DNA from: Treponema sp. | GTDB taxonomy: Bacteria > Spirochaetota > Spirochaetia > Treponematales > Treponemataceae | Assembly (NCBI GenBank): GCA_017469785.1 | Contig: JAFUFU010000025.1 | Location: 1-64,000, forward strand | Direction: 5' to 3' | DNA length: 64,000 bases | Shown here: positions 41,537 through 50,071 of the stretch, piece after piece | Layout: each line of letters opens with the position of its first letter | How positions within the stretch are numbered: position 1 is the first letter of the stretch | Program-made: the position numbers and the translations under genes | Notes under the pieces: model-generated | What the model saw: the letters and a program-made list of their open reading frames with translations, nothing else | Databases searched by the model: none | Told to the model about the DNA's origin: nothing

Positions 41537-42331
41537 TTACGCAGGCCGCTCGCTACCCAAATATGCTTTTATTACTTCCGGGTTCTGCTGGATTTCTTCC
41601 GGTTTTCCGCTTGCCAGCACCCTTCCGTAGTTCAATACATAAAGCCGCTCGCAGATTCCCATGACCAGCTTCATGTCGTGCTCAATCAAAAGGATTGTGA
41701 GGTGGAATTCCTTGCGGATAAAAGAAATAAGCTCCATAAGCTCCTTTGTTTCCTGAGGGTTCATGCCCGCCGCAGGCTCGTCTAGAAGAAGAATCTGTGG
41801 CTGACTGGCCAATGCACGGCAGATTTCAAGTTTTCGCTGCTCGCCGTAAGGAAGATTCTTTGCCAGCTCCGTTTCTTTTTCGCCAAGTCCGAAAAGCTTT
41901 AAGAGGCTTCTGACCCGATTTGTCATCATCTCCTCGTCTTTTCGGAATTTAGGCGTTCGGAAGAGAATGTGAAGGGGGTTTGCCTTTCGCTGGGCGTGCA
42001 TGGCAATCCGCACGTTGTCCGCAACGGTAAGGTTTCCGAAAAGGCGGATATTCTGGAAAGTGCGCGCAATGCCGATTTTGTTGAGCTGGGCCGGCGGCAT
42101 TTTGTTTACGATGTGAATCCGGTTCTTTTTGTCAGTGTAGGTAATCTGCCCGCTGGTGGGTGTGTAGACTCCTGAAAGCATGTTGAAAACGGTGGTTTTT
42201 CCCGCTCCGTTGGGGCCGATTAAGCCTACAAGCTCGCCTTTGTATAATTCAAGATTCAAGTCGCTTACTGCCCGCAAGCCGCCGAATACAATCGAAATGT
42301 CGGAAGCCTTTAAAATGACTTTTTCGCTCAT
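41537..42331 (-). CDS. livG: branched-chain amino acid ABC transporter ATP-binding protein LivG
   Basis: A 264-aa ATPase with VFGGLRAVSDLNLELYKGE, Walker A GPNGAGKTTVF, signature LPYGEQRKLEICRAL, Walker B ILLLDEPAAGMNP and the LivG-type insertion after Walker A. The last residues (GSERPA) and the stop codon are encoded inside repeat element E6: GGT AGC GAG CGG CCT GCG TAA, so the original C-terminus, probably close to KAYLG plus a stop, was replaced. The start overlaps livM by 4 nt. Confidence 0.95.
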   Translation of the reverse strand: MSEKVILKASDISIVFGGLRAVSDLNLELYKGELVGLIGPNGAGKTTVFNMLSGVYTPTSGQITYTDKKNRIHIVNKMPPAQLNKIGIARTFQNIRLFGNLTVADNVRIAMHAQRKANPLHILFRTPKFRKDEEMMTNRVRSLLKLFGLGEKETELAKNLPYGEQRKLEICRALASQPQILLLDEPAAGMNPQETKELMELISFIRKEFHLTILLIEHDMKLVMGICERLYVLNYGRVLASGKPEEIQQNPEVIKAYLGSERPA

Positions 42332-43380
42332 TTTTCTCCTCCTTCAGATTGGCTGGCCGAATCCGCCGGGGTGAGCCTGGAATTTTTCTTTTCCTTTATG
42401 CGCCTAATCAAGCCCGGAATCCCGTCCCAGCACTTGATGAAAGAAAGCTCCTTCATGCCAAGCAAACCTTGTGGCCGGAAGAGCATTACCAGAATCAAAA
42501 TGACCGGGTAGAGAAGCAAGCGGTAGTTCTGCAAGAAGCGCAAAAATTCTTGCATGTAAGTGAGCACGAAAGCCGCCAAAACCGAGCCTGTGATTGAGCC
42601 CATTCCGCCCAAAACGACGAAAATAAGGGCGTTGATTGAGTTGTTGAAAGAAGCAAGCTCCGGCTTGATAAGACCGATGAATGGAGCGTAAAGCGCACCA
42701 CCAATGCCGCCGATGAATGCACCTGCGACAAAGCCTATCATCTTATACTTGAAAACGCTGACGCCGTTAGAATTTGCGGCAATTTCGTCTTCGCGGACTG
42801 CCATGATTGCCCGGCCGTAGCTTGAACGCAAAAAGTTCTGCAAGAAGACGATAATCAGAACGAGCGCCCCGATGATTACGAGGTAAGAAAGACTTGGACC
42901 CCAGTCAAGGCTGTCTCGCAGGAAGGAGAATTTAAAGCTCTTTCCGTTCGGACCGCCTGTGATTCCTTTGAGATTGACCAGAACGACGCGGATAATTTCA
43001 CCGAAAGCGAGCGTTACGATTGCAAGATAGTCGCCTTCAAGTTTGAGGGTAGGGAAGCCAATCAAGAATCCCAAAAAAGCCGCAACGAGCGGTGCGATAA
43101 TCATAGCAAGCGGAAGAGGAATACCCGCATCCTGAGCCAGAATCATGGTCATGTAAGCACCGACTGCCTCAAACGCACACTGGCCGAGAGTGAGCTGGCC
43201 CGTGATTCCGCTTACGACATTGACAGAAATCGCCATAATCGCGTTGATTCCCGCCAGAGTGATGACATAAGCCGTGTACGCGTTGATGACATTCGCTTTT
43301 ATTAAAATAAAGGGAAGAAGGATGGCGATTGCCGCAATTCCCGTGAGAATCAAAGTGTTTCGTGTTTGTAGATTTTTCAT
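42328..43380 (-). CDS. livM: branched-chain amino acid ABC transporter permease LivM
   Basis: A 350-aa polytopic permease with the LivM sequence VSGITGQLTLGQCAFEAVGAYM, KLEGDYLAIVTLAFGEIIRVV, ITGGPNG and FVVLGGMGSITGSVLAAF. About nine membrane helices. AGGAGAG precedes the start. Sits between livH (10 nt) and livG (overlap). Confidence 0.96.
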   Translation of the reverse strand: MKNLQTRNTLILTGIAAIAILLPFILIKANVINAYTAYVITLAGINAIMAISVNVVSGITGQLTLGQCAFEAVGAYMTMILAQDAGIPLPLAMIIAPLVAAFLGFLIGFPTLKLEGDYLAIVTLAFGEIIRVVLVNLKGITGGPNGKSFKFSFLRDSLDWGPSLSYLVIIGALVLIIVFLQNFLRSSYGRAIMAVREDEIAANSNGVSVFKYKMIGFVAGAFIGGIGGALYAPFIGLIKPELASFNNSINALIFVVLGGMGSITGSVLAAFVLTYMQEFLRFLQNYRLLLYPVILILVMLFRPQGLLGMKELSFIKCWDGIPGLIRRIKEKKNSRLTPADSASQSEGGEK

Positions 43381-43390
43381 TTCGCTCTCC

Positions 43391-44293
43391 TTAAACCTTG
43401 ACTCTCATTTTTTTGCCCAAAAGACCTGCCGGTTTAACCAGAAGAATCAGAATCAGGATGCCGTATGAGATTGCGTCCGCATACTGTGGGGCGGGGAAAT
43501 AGGCTTTGACCATGGTTTCGGCGATACCTAGAATCATTCCGCCCACCATCGCTCCCGGAATTGAGCCGATACCGCCCAAAACCGCCGCGACGAAGGCTTT
43601 GAGACCGGGAATGTAGCCCATCATTGGGTCAATCTGAGGATAAGCCGTGGCGTAAAGGACGCCTCCAGCACCTGCAAGAACCGAGCCGATTACGAAAGTA
43701 AGAGTGATGATTCTGTTGACATTGATTCCCATGAGACTTGCCGCACCCAAATCGAAGGAAACGGCTTTCATCGCCTTGCCGACTTTTGTGTAATTGACGA
43801 TATAGTTCAGAATCACCATGAGAAGGGCGCCAAGAAGAATTACGACAATCTGAATGTTTGAGATTGAGACCAGCCCCCAGTTGAAGTTGACCGTTGCCAT
43901 AGTGGGATATTGGCGCGGGTTTGGGCCGACGAAAGGCAGAATTCGCATGACATTCTGTAAAATCAGCTCGATTGCGATTGCCGTAATCAGCGAATTTAAT
44001 CGCGGGGCAGAGCGAAGGGGACGGTATGCGACCCGCTCGATGACAATGATAAGAAGAGCGCAAGTGACCATGGCGCATAAAAAAGCCAGCGTCATGCCGA
44101 GAGGAGTTGCTCCGATGGCCACAAGCACGAAATAGCCTGCATAAGCGCCAATCATCATGACGTCGCCGTGTGCAAAGTTAATCAGCTTGACGATTCCGTA
44201 AACCATCGTGTAGCCAAGCGCAATCAGTGCGTAAATGCTTCCGAGCGAAAGACCGTTCACGAACTGCTGAATAAAAATAGAAGTCGAGTTCAA
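43391..44293 (-). CDS. livH: branched-chain amino acid ABC transporter permease LivH
   Basis: A 300-aa permease with the family start QQFVNGLSLGSIYALIALGYTMVYGIVKLINFAHGDVMMIGA and the loop AFVAAVLGGIGSIPGAMVGG. First gene of livHMGF, with TGGAGAA before the ATG. The periplasmic binding protein gene (livJ) is separated, at 50072. Confidence 0.96.
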   Translation of the reverse strand: MNSTSIFIQQFVNGLSLGSIYALIALGYTMVYGIVKLINFAHGDVMMIGAYAGYFVLVAIGATPLGMTLAFLCAMVTCALLIIVIERVAYRPLRSAPRLNSLITAIAIELILQNVMRILPFVGPNPRQYPTMATVNFNWGLVSISNIQIVVILLGALLMVILNYIVNYTKVGKAMKAVSFDLGAASLMGINVNRIITLTFVIGSVLAGAGGVLYATAYPQIDPMMGYIPGLKAFVAAVLGGIGSIPGAMVGGMILGIAETMVKAYFPAPQYADAISYGILILILLVKPAGLLGKKMRVKV

Positions 44294-44335
44294 TGTGTTC
44301 TCCAGAAAATACTTTTTTCTCTTCTATTATAAAGG

Positions 44336-44959
44336 TTATTCACCGAACTTTTCAATTAGTTCTTCGTGTCCTTTTGTTCCAGTTTTTTCGAAAATTCGGG
44401 AGAGATAATTATCAACCGAGCGGGTTACTATGTTCAGCTCTTCTGCAATTTGAGCTTTAGTTTTACGTTCGAGAAGTTTTTTAAAGATTTTCTGTTCCTG
44501 CTTTGTGAGTCCGTCGTACATCGTTTTGTATGTGATTAGCGGAGAAACAAGATTCTGCTGAACGAAAGTCTGTCCAGAAAGAATGTCGTTGATTGCGCAA
44601 AGAAGAATTGTTTCTGGAGCAGATTTTTCCACGAAACCGTGTGCTCCAGCTTCAAGCGCAAGCGAAAGGATGCCAGGCTTTGCGTACATCGAGTAAACAA
44701 GAATTTTAATGCTGGGAAATTTCGCCCGAATTTCTCTGAGAAGTTCCAGGCCGCTTTCTTTTCCCAAAAATAAGTCCAAAATCAGAATGTCGGGGAGCGA
44801 GCCAGAATCTGAAAGTTCCGAAAGTTTTTCAATTGTTTCGGCTTTTCCGAATGCAAATCCCACGCAGGAAAAACCTTCATTTGATTCAAGAAACTGGCGG
44901 ATTCCTAAATTTGTGAGCGTATGGTCTTCAACTACAAAAATTTTTTTATCAGAGAGCAT
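44336..44959 (-). CDS. NarL/FixJ-type response regulator
   Basis: A 207-aa protein. Receiver domain: VVEDHTLTNLGI, phospho-acceptor in ILILDLFLG, switch residues VYSM and VEKS. The C-terminal LuxR helix-turn-helix is GLTKQEQKIFKKLLERKTKAQIAEELNIVTRSVDNYLSRIFEKTG. Paired with the histidine kinase 8 nt upstream. AGGAAG precedes the start. Confidence 0.93.
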   Translation of the reverse strand: MLSDKKIFVVEDHTLTNLGIRQFLESNEGFSCVGFAFGKAETIEKLSELSDSGSLPDILILDLFLGKESGLELLREIRAKFPSIKILVYSMYAKPGILSLALEAGAHGFVEKSAPETILLCAINDILSGQTFVQQNLVSPLITYKTMYDGLTKQEQKIFKKLLERKTKAQIAEELNIVTRSVDNYLSRIFEKTGTKGHEELIEKFGE

Positions 44960-44967
44960 ATTTCTTC

Positions 44968-45754
44968 CTATATAGCTGACTTAAAAATGCTGATTTGTGT
45001 TCCGTCACCGCAAATTGAATTGACCGTAAATTTGGCACCGATTAAATCAGCACGTTTTTTCATTCCTTTGAGGCCAAAATGATTTTTTGAGTCAATTTTT
45101 TCAGCGTCAAAGCCTTTTCCGTCATCACTTATGAAGATGTAAAGTCCTTTTTCCTCGCTGCCGTTTGCGTTCCGAATCAGTGTGACGACTTCGCCGGCTC
45201 CGGCATGTTTTAAAACATTGGTAAAAGATTCCTGTACGATTCTGTAAAGATTTAGCGCCTCATCTTCGCTCAAAAAAGAAGAATCCGTGCCTTCCAGAAC
45301 CGAAATTCGAAAGTCAATTCTGCTTTTTTCTTTAAATTCAGTGCAGAGATTGGCAATCAGGCTTGCAAAGGTATTTTTAGTGATGTCTGGCGGGGCAAGA
45401 TTGTAACTCATATCCCGTACTTCCAGAAGCGATTTTTCCAAAAGCTCGGTAATTTTGGGCAAGTTTTGTGCGGCATCATTTTTTTTCTGAAAGATTTTTA
45501 CAGTAACGCAGGTCCTGAGCCACAGTATCGTGAAGTTCCCGTGCAATTCTGGCGCGCTCTTCTTCCTGACCGTGAATCGTGTACAAAAGGTATTCGTTTG
45601 AGGCATGAAGATTTTTGCGTGAAAGCAGGAATCGAATCGACAGAATTACTCCCAAAACAATCAGAACGAAGAAAACAATGTCAAACACGAGAAAATATGT
45701 GGTGTATTCGTGGAGAATCGACTCCAGCTCGGAAATTTGTTGTGCTGGAGTCAT
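44968..45754 (-). pseudogene. NarX/DegS-type histidine kinase, frameshifted at A8
   Basis: Two overlapping frames. From 45754: an N-terminal membrane helix and the HisKA_3 helix EEERARIARELHDTVAQDLRYCKNLSEKK, then TGA. The other frame continues with NDAAQNLPKITELLEKSLLEVRDMSYNLAPPDI and a complete HATPase (LNLYRIVQESFTNVLKHAGAGE, FISDDGKGFD, HFGLKGMKKRADLIGA). The shift is at a run of eight A (minus strand; T8 at 45479-45486); seven would restore the frame. It may be a real mutation, slippage-dependent expression, phase variation or an assembly error. Confidence 0.85.
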
Positions 45755-45755
45755 A

Positions 45756-46352
45756 TCACCTTCTTTCTAAAAATCGTTCTGCAAGCTTGTAAATTCCGAA
45801 CCCGGCGAAAGTGGAGAGAAGCCTGTCCAAAAAAGAAATCGGAATTTGACCGAGAATGCATGAGGCAAGCAGGCTGAATCGCTGGTGAACGAAACTTTCC
45901 GTGAATTTTTTAATCGGATTCATCAAATCAGGAACATTACGATACTTCAAATGAAAATAATCAATGATTCCGCCTGAAATAATTGTGCAGAACGAGGACA
46001 AAAGCACAATCAGTACAAGATAAAGAATAGTGACGGCGGGGCTTATTCTGAGTTCTTCCTTACGGCGGGCGATGACCCATGTCGAAAAGACAATCAGCAC
46101 TCCGCAGATTGCATACAAGAAGATAAAGGGATCACCCTCGCCCCTGAGCACCCAAATAAGCGAATTTATCAGATTGTAGCCGAGAGAAACACAAAGAGCG
46201 GGAACAAGCCCCAGATAAAAGATCACTGCAACAGTAAAAATCGTGTCAAAAAAGAGCGGAATACGGAGCGTGTTACAGAAAAGGAACACGGCCAGAAGAT
46301 TAAGGATTTCTGCGACAATGCAGATGATTATGATTTTGGGAATGGAGTGCAT
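45756..46352 (-). CDS. integral membrane protein, likely sensor partner of the kinase
   Basis: A 198-aa protein with about five hydrophobic helices and few polar loops (for example IIIICIVAEILNLLAVFLF, VIFYLGLVPALCVSLGYNLI). It resembles the membrane part of ECF-like or five-helix sensor kinases. Its end abuts the kinase start (ATG at 45752-45754), so it probably supplies the missing sensor. TATACT 7 nt before the ATG with no ribosome site suggests a leaderless message. Confidence 0.65.
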   Translation of the reverse strand: MHSIPKIIIICIVAEILNLLAVFLFCNTLRIPLFFDTIFTVAVIFYLGLVPALCVSLGYNLINSLIWVLRGEGDPFIFLYAICGVLIVFSTWVIARRKEELRISPAVTILYLVLIVLLSSFCTIISGGIIDYFHLKYRNVPDLMNPIKKFTESFVHQRFSLLASCILGQIPISFLDRLLSTFAGFGIYKLAERFLERR

Positions 46353-46407
46353 AAGAAAAAGTATAGCACGAAAATTTGGCTGTGTCGCTATACTGACAAC
46401 GGATGTG

Positions 46408-46437
46408 AAAAAAGGGCTCCGCCCAAGCGAAGCCCCT
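46408..46437 (-). terminator. terminator of secreted protein gene
   Basis: AGGGGCTTCGCTTGGGCGGAGCCCTTTTTT on the minus strand splits as GGGCTTCG/CGGAGCCC plus T-run. An almost identical copy is at 47561-47590 after the LRR lipoprotein gene, so it is a small repeat as well. Confidence 0.8.
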
Positions 46438-46453
46438 GACTTGCAATTGTTGA

Positions 46454-46891
46454 TTAGTAGTATCTGTCTAAGGCAGTACCTTCTATGCTTAATATTTTCC
46501 CATCTGAGGAAATTGTATAAGACACAACGCCTTCCTGGCTTCCGTCAGAAGGGATAAGTGTCAGTTCTTTTTTAGCTTTATCTTGTGACCATTTCACAAC
46601 TCCGTAACAAGAGATACCAAGTTTAGTTATGTCAGCCTCAGAAACATTTTTTTTAGTCAGAACCTTTAAAACTTCACCAATAGAATGAAGTTTATCGGTG
46701 ATCATAAAACAACGTCCATCTTCTTTAAAATAGAAGCCTGCTATACACTCATCAATGTCATCTCTTGTACAATAGGCATGTCCAGAAAAATCATCGGGTG
46801 TTTGTTCGGCAAATGCAAATGTTACACAAGCGACCAGCATGAACAAAGCAAGCACAAGCTTTGTGACCAGTTTTTTTGATTCGAATTTCAT
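46454..46891 (-). CDS. small secreted protein, unknown
   Basis: A 145-aa protein with a clear signal peptide (KKLVTKLVLALFMLVACVTFAFA, cut after AFA). The mature part has two cysteines in HAYCTRDDIDECIAG and a beta-rich C-terminus (GVVSYTISSDGKILSIEGTALDRYY), similar to small lipocalin-like treponemal proteins. AGGAGG precedes the start. Confidence 0.6.
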   Translation of the reverse strand: MKFESKKLVTKLVLALFMLVACVTFAFAEQTPDDFSGHAYCTRDDIDECIAGFYFKEDGRCFMITDKLHSIGEVLKVLTKKNVSEADITKLGISCYGVVKWSQDKAKKELTLIPSDGSQEGVVSYTISSDGKILSIEGTALDRYY

Positions 46892-46927
46892 TTCAAACCT
46901 CCTTTTCGAAATTAAAATTTGAATGTT

Positions 46928-47449
46928 TTACAGGAAATTTCTTGCAATAATAATTGCTGCGATTACAGCTATGACTATAACGGGCAACCACAAAAAGAAT
47001 TTGCGGAATTTCTGAATTTTTCTCGGGAGAGGAACAAACTTGATTGTAATTCCGATACCAGTACCAAGAACAAGCGAGAAAATCAATGCCCAAATCGGGA
47101 AGTTACTAACTGAATATTTTGTAGCGAAAGGCAGAGCAACTAAAGCAGACCAGCCCAAATAAGGTGCAACAAACGGAAGAACTTTAGTTAGAATCCATGT
47201 CACTACAAAATTCCATAAGTCTCCCTGAACACTGGAACTGCTACTGCTAGAGCTTGAGCCGCCAGAGTTTTTTTTCGCTTTGTCATAATCGGCTTTTCCT
47301 TTGTCATAACATGCTTTGCTGCAATACTTCCAGTCATTCGTACTGTCACCATCGAAGCCTCTTGAATCCGGGCGAGAACGCGTATACTTTACTTCACCCA
47401 TCGGAATTGATTGACCACAGTATGCACAAGTTCCACCTAAACTTCCCAT
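46928..47449 (-). CDS. zinc-finger membrane protein
   Basis: A 173-aa protein. N-terminal CAYCGQ... and YCSKACYD form a Cys4 treble-clef-like site (residues about 7-45), then a serine run (nine in a row), then three hydrophobic helices (about 85-105, 110-130, 150-170). A cytoplasmic zinc module anchored in the membrane is likely; no family recognised. Confidence 0.55.
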   Translation of the reverse strand: MGSLGGTCAYCGQSIPMGEVKYTRSRPDSRGFDGDSTNDWKYCSKACYDKGKADYDKAKKNSGGSSSSSSSSSVQGDLWNFVVTWILTKVLPFVAPYLGWSALVALPFATKYSVSNFPIWALIFSLVLGTGIGITIKFVPLPRKIQKFRKFFLWLPVIVIAVIAAIIIARNFL

Positions 47450-47560
47450 AATAATACTCCTTTATATTAAAATTTATTTTTATATTCTAGCCATGAAAAA
47501 TTTTTTTGTAGTGAGTAATCCCGCATGAAATTCAGTGAAAAATTCACAGGAATTCTGTGA

Positions 47561-47590
47561 AAAAAGGGCTCCGCCCAAGCGAAGCCCCTG
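47561..47590 (-). terminator. terminator of LRR lipoprotein gene
   Basis: Near-identical to 46408-46437: GGGCTTCGCTTGGGCGGAGCCC and T-run on the minus strand. Confidence 0.8.
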
Positions 47591-47594
47591 TTCA

Positions 47595-48416
47595 TTAGTC
47601 AACTTCTGTAAGACCGCCCTTAATAGGGTAAAGGTTATCATTGAACCACTTCACATAGTCTTTTTCTCTAGCAGAGCGAAAAGACTCTTTATCACGAGCA
47701 TTTTTTATTTTTCTGAGTTTTTCCTGCAATGCAACGCTATTATCTATGGCTTTGCCTGTAAAACAGTCTTGTGGTGTCATATATTCGGCATCTGTTCCGT
47801 AAACAAAAACGGAAAGCCCTTCCTCAGGAATGTTTATTTCTTTAAGATTATCATGTTTTACAAAAGCAAGTTCATTAATAAATTTAATGCTTTTCGGGAG
47901 TGTCACGCTTTCAAGCAAACAGTCTTCCACGGTTCCAACAGGTCCAAGATATTTTACACCTTCTGGAATAGTTATGGATTTTAGGCTTTTTGCATATATG
48001 TAGGAAATTTGAACTACCCCTTTTGGAATTTCAAGTTGCTCTAAAGCCCCACTAGAAAGTCTCAGATATATCAGGGTTGATGGAAGCTGAATGTTTTTTA
48101 ATCCCGAAGCGCTTACATCGATTCCTTTAACACCTTCAGGAATAACCACACTTTTTATTTTCTCACTGAAATCTATAATCCTAACAAATAAAACAGGTTT
48201 ATCTTGTATTGTTGAAGGAATTACAAGGTTTTCTTTTTTTCCCTCATACTCAACATAAAGACCTTCTCCATTTGGTGTCAGGCTAATTTTCTTAAATTCT
48301 TTCTCGCTCGCAGGCTTTGCCGAACCAGATTTTTCATTGCAGCCAGTCGCAGCAAATAACTGAGCCGAAACCAAAAGTGCAACAAGCACCTTATAAATTG
48401 ATTTTGTCGCTTTCAT
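47595..48416 (-). CDS. BspA-like leucine-rich-repeat lipoprotein
   Basis: A 273-aa protein with lipobox FAATGC (Cys near 26). LRR_5 repeats run from about 60 to 200: IPSTIQDKPVLFVRIIDFS, VVIPEGVKGIDVSASGLKNI, LEIPKGVVQISYIYAKSLKSITIPEGVKYLG and SVTLPKSIKFINELAF. Such proteins are common in Treponema and Tannerella and serve adhesion or unknown surface roles. The first repeats are short, so this is a minimal version. Confidence 0.8.
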   Translation of the reverse strand: MKATKSIYKVLVALLVSAQLFAATGCNEKSGSAKPASEKEFKKISLTPNGEGLYVEYEGKKENLVIPSTIQDKPVLFVRIIDFSEKIKSVVIPEGVKGIDVSASGLKNIQLPSTLIYLRLSSGALEQLEIPKGVVQISYIYAKSLKSITIPEGVKYLGPVGTVEDCLLESVTLPKSIKFINELAFVKHDNLKEINIPEEGLSVFVYGTDAEYMTPQDCFTGKAIDNSVALQEKLRKIKNARDKESFRSAREKDYVKWFNDNLYPIKGGLTEVD

Positions 48417-48500
48417 CTTGAAAACTCCTTGTAAAATTTTTGGAAACCTGTACGGATTTCCGTTGTATGAGTATGGGCAAACCTTTGCCCGATAATCACC

Positions 48501-49097
48501 TTATGAATTGAATTTTTCTTTCCACATGATGAGAAAGTCGATTTTCTTTACCGCCGAAATGTCCGTGTATTCAGGAAATGCATTGTCAAATTCGTGGATT
48601 GCGTTTGCGGCGTTCTCCGTATTCAAAAATACCCTGTATTTTTGCTGTAAAATTTCGTACTGCTCAACGGCATTTTCGAGCCGCTCCGCAAACTCCCCGC
48701 CGTTTAGAAAGTTCAGTTCGCAATGCTTTGTTACGAACTTGTCTACAATCGGTTTTGAGGTGTCGAGCATTGCGAGCATTTTCGTCGCAAACGAGATTTC
48801 AAGATTTTCTATGTCGTCTTTTTCGTGCAGTTTTTGAAGGATTGTCCTGATGCTAACTTCATTTCCGTTGTCTTTCTGATTCTTGCAGTCTATAAAAACC
48901 TCAAAAAAAGCATTTCGCCAAGCACCAGACCTTCCGACCACATTGTAGAAATTGCAGAAAGCCTTTCTGTACTCCTCATTTTCAAGGTCAATGTTGTCCA
49001 AAAGACGCTTGTATGTGGCGACTCCGCAACATTCCGCTAGTGTTTTTGTGATTGTTGTTATCGTATTTTCACTATTTAATGAAATATCTGTGGGCAT
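48501..49097 (-). CDS. hypothetical cytoplasmic protein
   Basis: A 198-aa mostly helical protein without signal peptide. Segments such as ITTITKTLAECCGVATYKRLLDNI and WRNAFFEVFIDCKN give no family I know. It is a single-gene unit upstream of the LRR lipoprotein and divergent from the antitoxin gene. It could be a host for plasmid- or phage-derived functions, but there is no evidence. Confidence 0.5.
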   Translation of the reverse strand: MPTDISLNSENTITTITKTLAECCGVATYKRLLDNIDLENEEYRKAFCNFYNVVGRSGAWRNAFFEVFIDCKNQKDNGNEVSIRTILQKLHEKDDIENLEISFATKMLAMLDTSKPIVDKFVTKHCELNFLNGGEFAERLENAVEQYEILQQKYRVFLNTENAANAIHEFDNAFPEYTDISAVKKIDFLIMWKEKFNS

Positions 49098-49301
49098 TTT
49101 ATGACTCCGATGAATAAAAGTTTCTTGTTTTCCGATATTCTACCACCGAAAATTTTTTTTGTAGTGAGCAATTCTTCATAAAAATCAGTGAAAATTTCAC
49201 AGAAATCTTGTGAAAAGTGTATTTTAATCGATATTTATAGCCATTTTGCTTGCTTTATGGCTAGATATGTAATAAACTCAAATTGTGACAAGGGGGTGCT
49301 T

Positions 49302-49595
49302 ATGTGCAGGGCAACGATTTATGACGCTAGGAACAATTTTTCGGCTCTGGTTAAAAAGGCCGAGGGTGGCGAGCCAGTGGAGCTTACGCGGCATGACAAA
49401 CCGGTGGCTGTAATTATCAGCTACGAGGAATACGAAAAGCGTGGCAAAAAGAAGAGTTTTTTTGAGCGCTGGGAAAAAACTCGCAAAAAATATGCGGATG
49501 TTTTTTCTGACCCGACTTTTGAAGGGCTTCCGATTCCTGAAGATGGATATCCGGATGAAGCCTATGAAAAAAGAATCAGGGAAATGTGGGGGTAA
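49302..49595 (+). CDS. Phd/YefM-family antitoxin
   Basis: A 97-aa antitoxin. Start ATG 49302 lies behind GGGGGTG; the upstream frame from 49188 lacks a ribosome site. N-terminal Phd fold RATIYDARNNFSALVKKAEGGEPVELTRHDKPVAVIISYEEYEK binds DNA and the toxin; the C-terminal part (FSDPTFEGLPIPEDGYPDEAYEKRIREMWG) should cap the VapC-like toxin encoded 2 nt downstream. Confidence 0.88.
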   Translation: MCRATIYDARNNFSALVKKAEGGEPVELTRHDKPVAVIISYEEYEKRGKKKSFFERWEKTRKKYADVFSDPTFEGLPIPEDGYPDEAYEKRIREMWG

Positions 49596-49597
49596 AA

Positions 49598-50023
49598 ATG
49601 AGTGCCGTTTATTTGCTGGATACAAATGTTATCTCAGAGTTTTCAAAGCCGATTCCAAATCAGCATACTTTGGAAATGATAAGAGAACACGAAGATATGT
49701 GTGCGATTTGCGCAACGGTTTGGGAAGAAGCGGTTTATGGTTACGAGTCAATGCCGGAAGGTAAGCGAAAAAATGCTGTTTTGGATACAATACTAGATAT
49801 AAAAGAATCTTACGACATTCTTCCTTACGATGACTTTGCCGCCAAAATTTGTGGTGAAATCCGGTCAAAGTGTAAAAAAGCAGGAAAGCCGGCACCATTT
49901 TACGACAGCCAGATTGCCGCCACAGCGATTGCAAACGGCATGGTTTTAATCACCCACAACACCGAAGACTTCGCCGCACTCTGCGAAAACTCCATGCTAA
50001 AAGTGGAAGACTGGTGGGGATAA
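49598..50023 (+). CDS. VapC-like PIN-domain toxin
   Basis: A 141-aa PIN ribonuclease: catalytic acids in YLLDTNVISE (Asp 8), WEEAVYG, FYDSQIAATAIANG and LITHNTEDF. Start ATG 49598 behind GGGGGT; an in-frame GTG at 49586 overlaps the antitoxin end. Forms a type II toxin-antitoxin pair with the Phd-like gene. Cleaves RNA when free. Confidence 0.88.
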   Translation: MSAVYLLDTNVISEFSKPIPNQHTLEMIREHEDMCAICATVWEEAVYGYESMPEGKRKNAVLDTILDIKESYDILPYDDFAAKICGEIRSKCKKAGKPAPFYDSQIAATAIANGMVLITHNTEDFAALCENSMLKVEDWWG

Positions 50024-50053
50024 AAAAATACCCGCAAGACAAAACTTGCGGGT
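50024..50053 (-). terminator. terminator of livJ
   Basis: ACCCGCAAG-ACAAAA-CTTGCGGGT (50030-50053) with a T-run on the minus strand after it. It also separates the convergent VapC gene. Confidence 0.85.
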
Positions 50054-50071
50054 TCACGTCGTGAAGTTCGA

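Noticed and set aside
45476..45606. Programmed -1 ribosomal frameshift in the kinase
   Set aside because: Returning to the kinase frame needs +1 (or -2), not -1; a slippage or sequencing cause is simpler.
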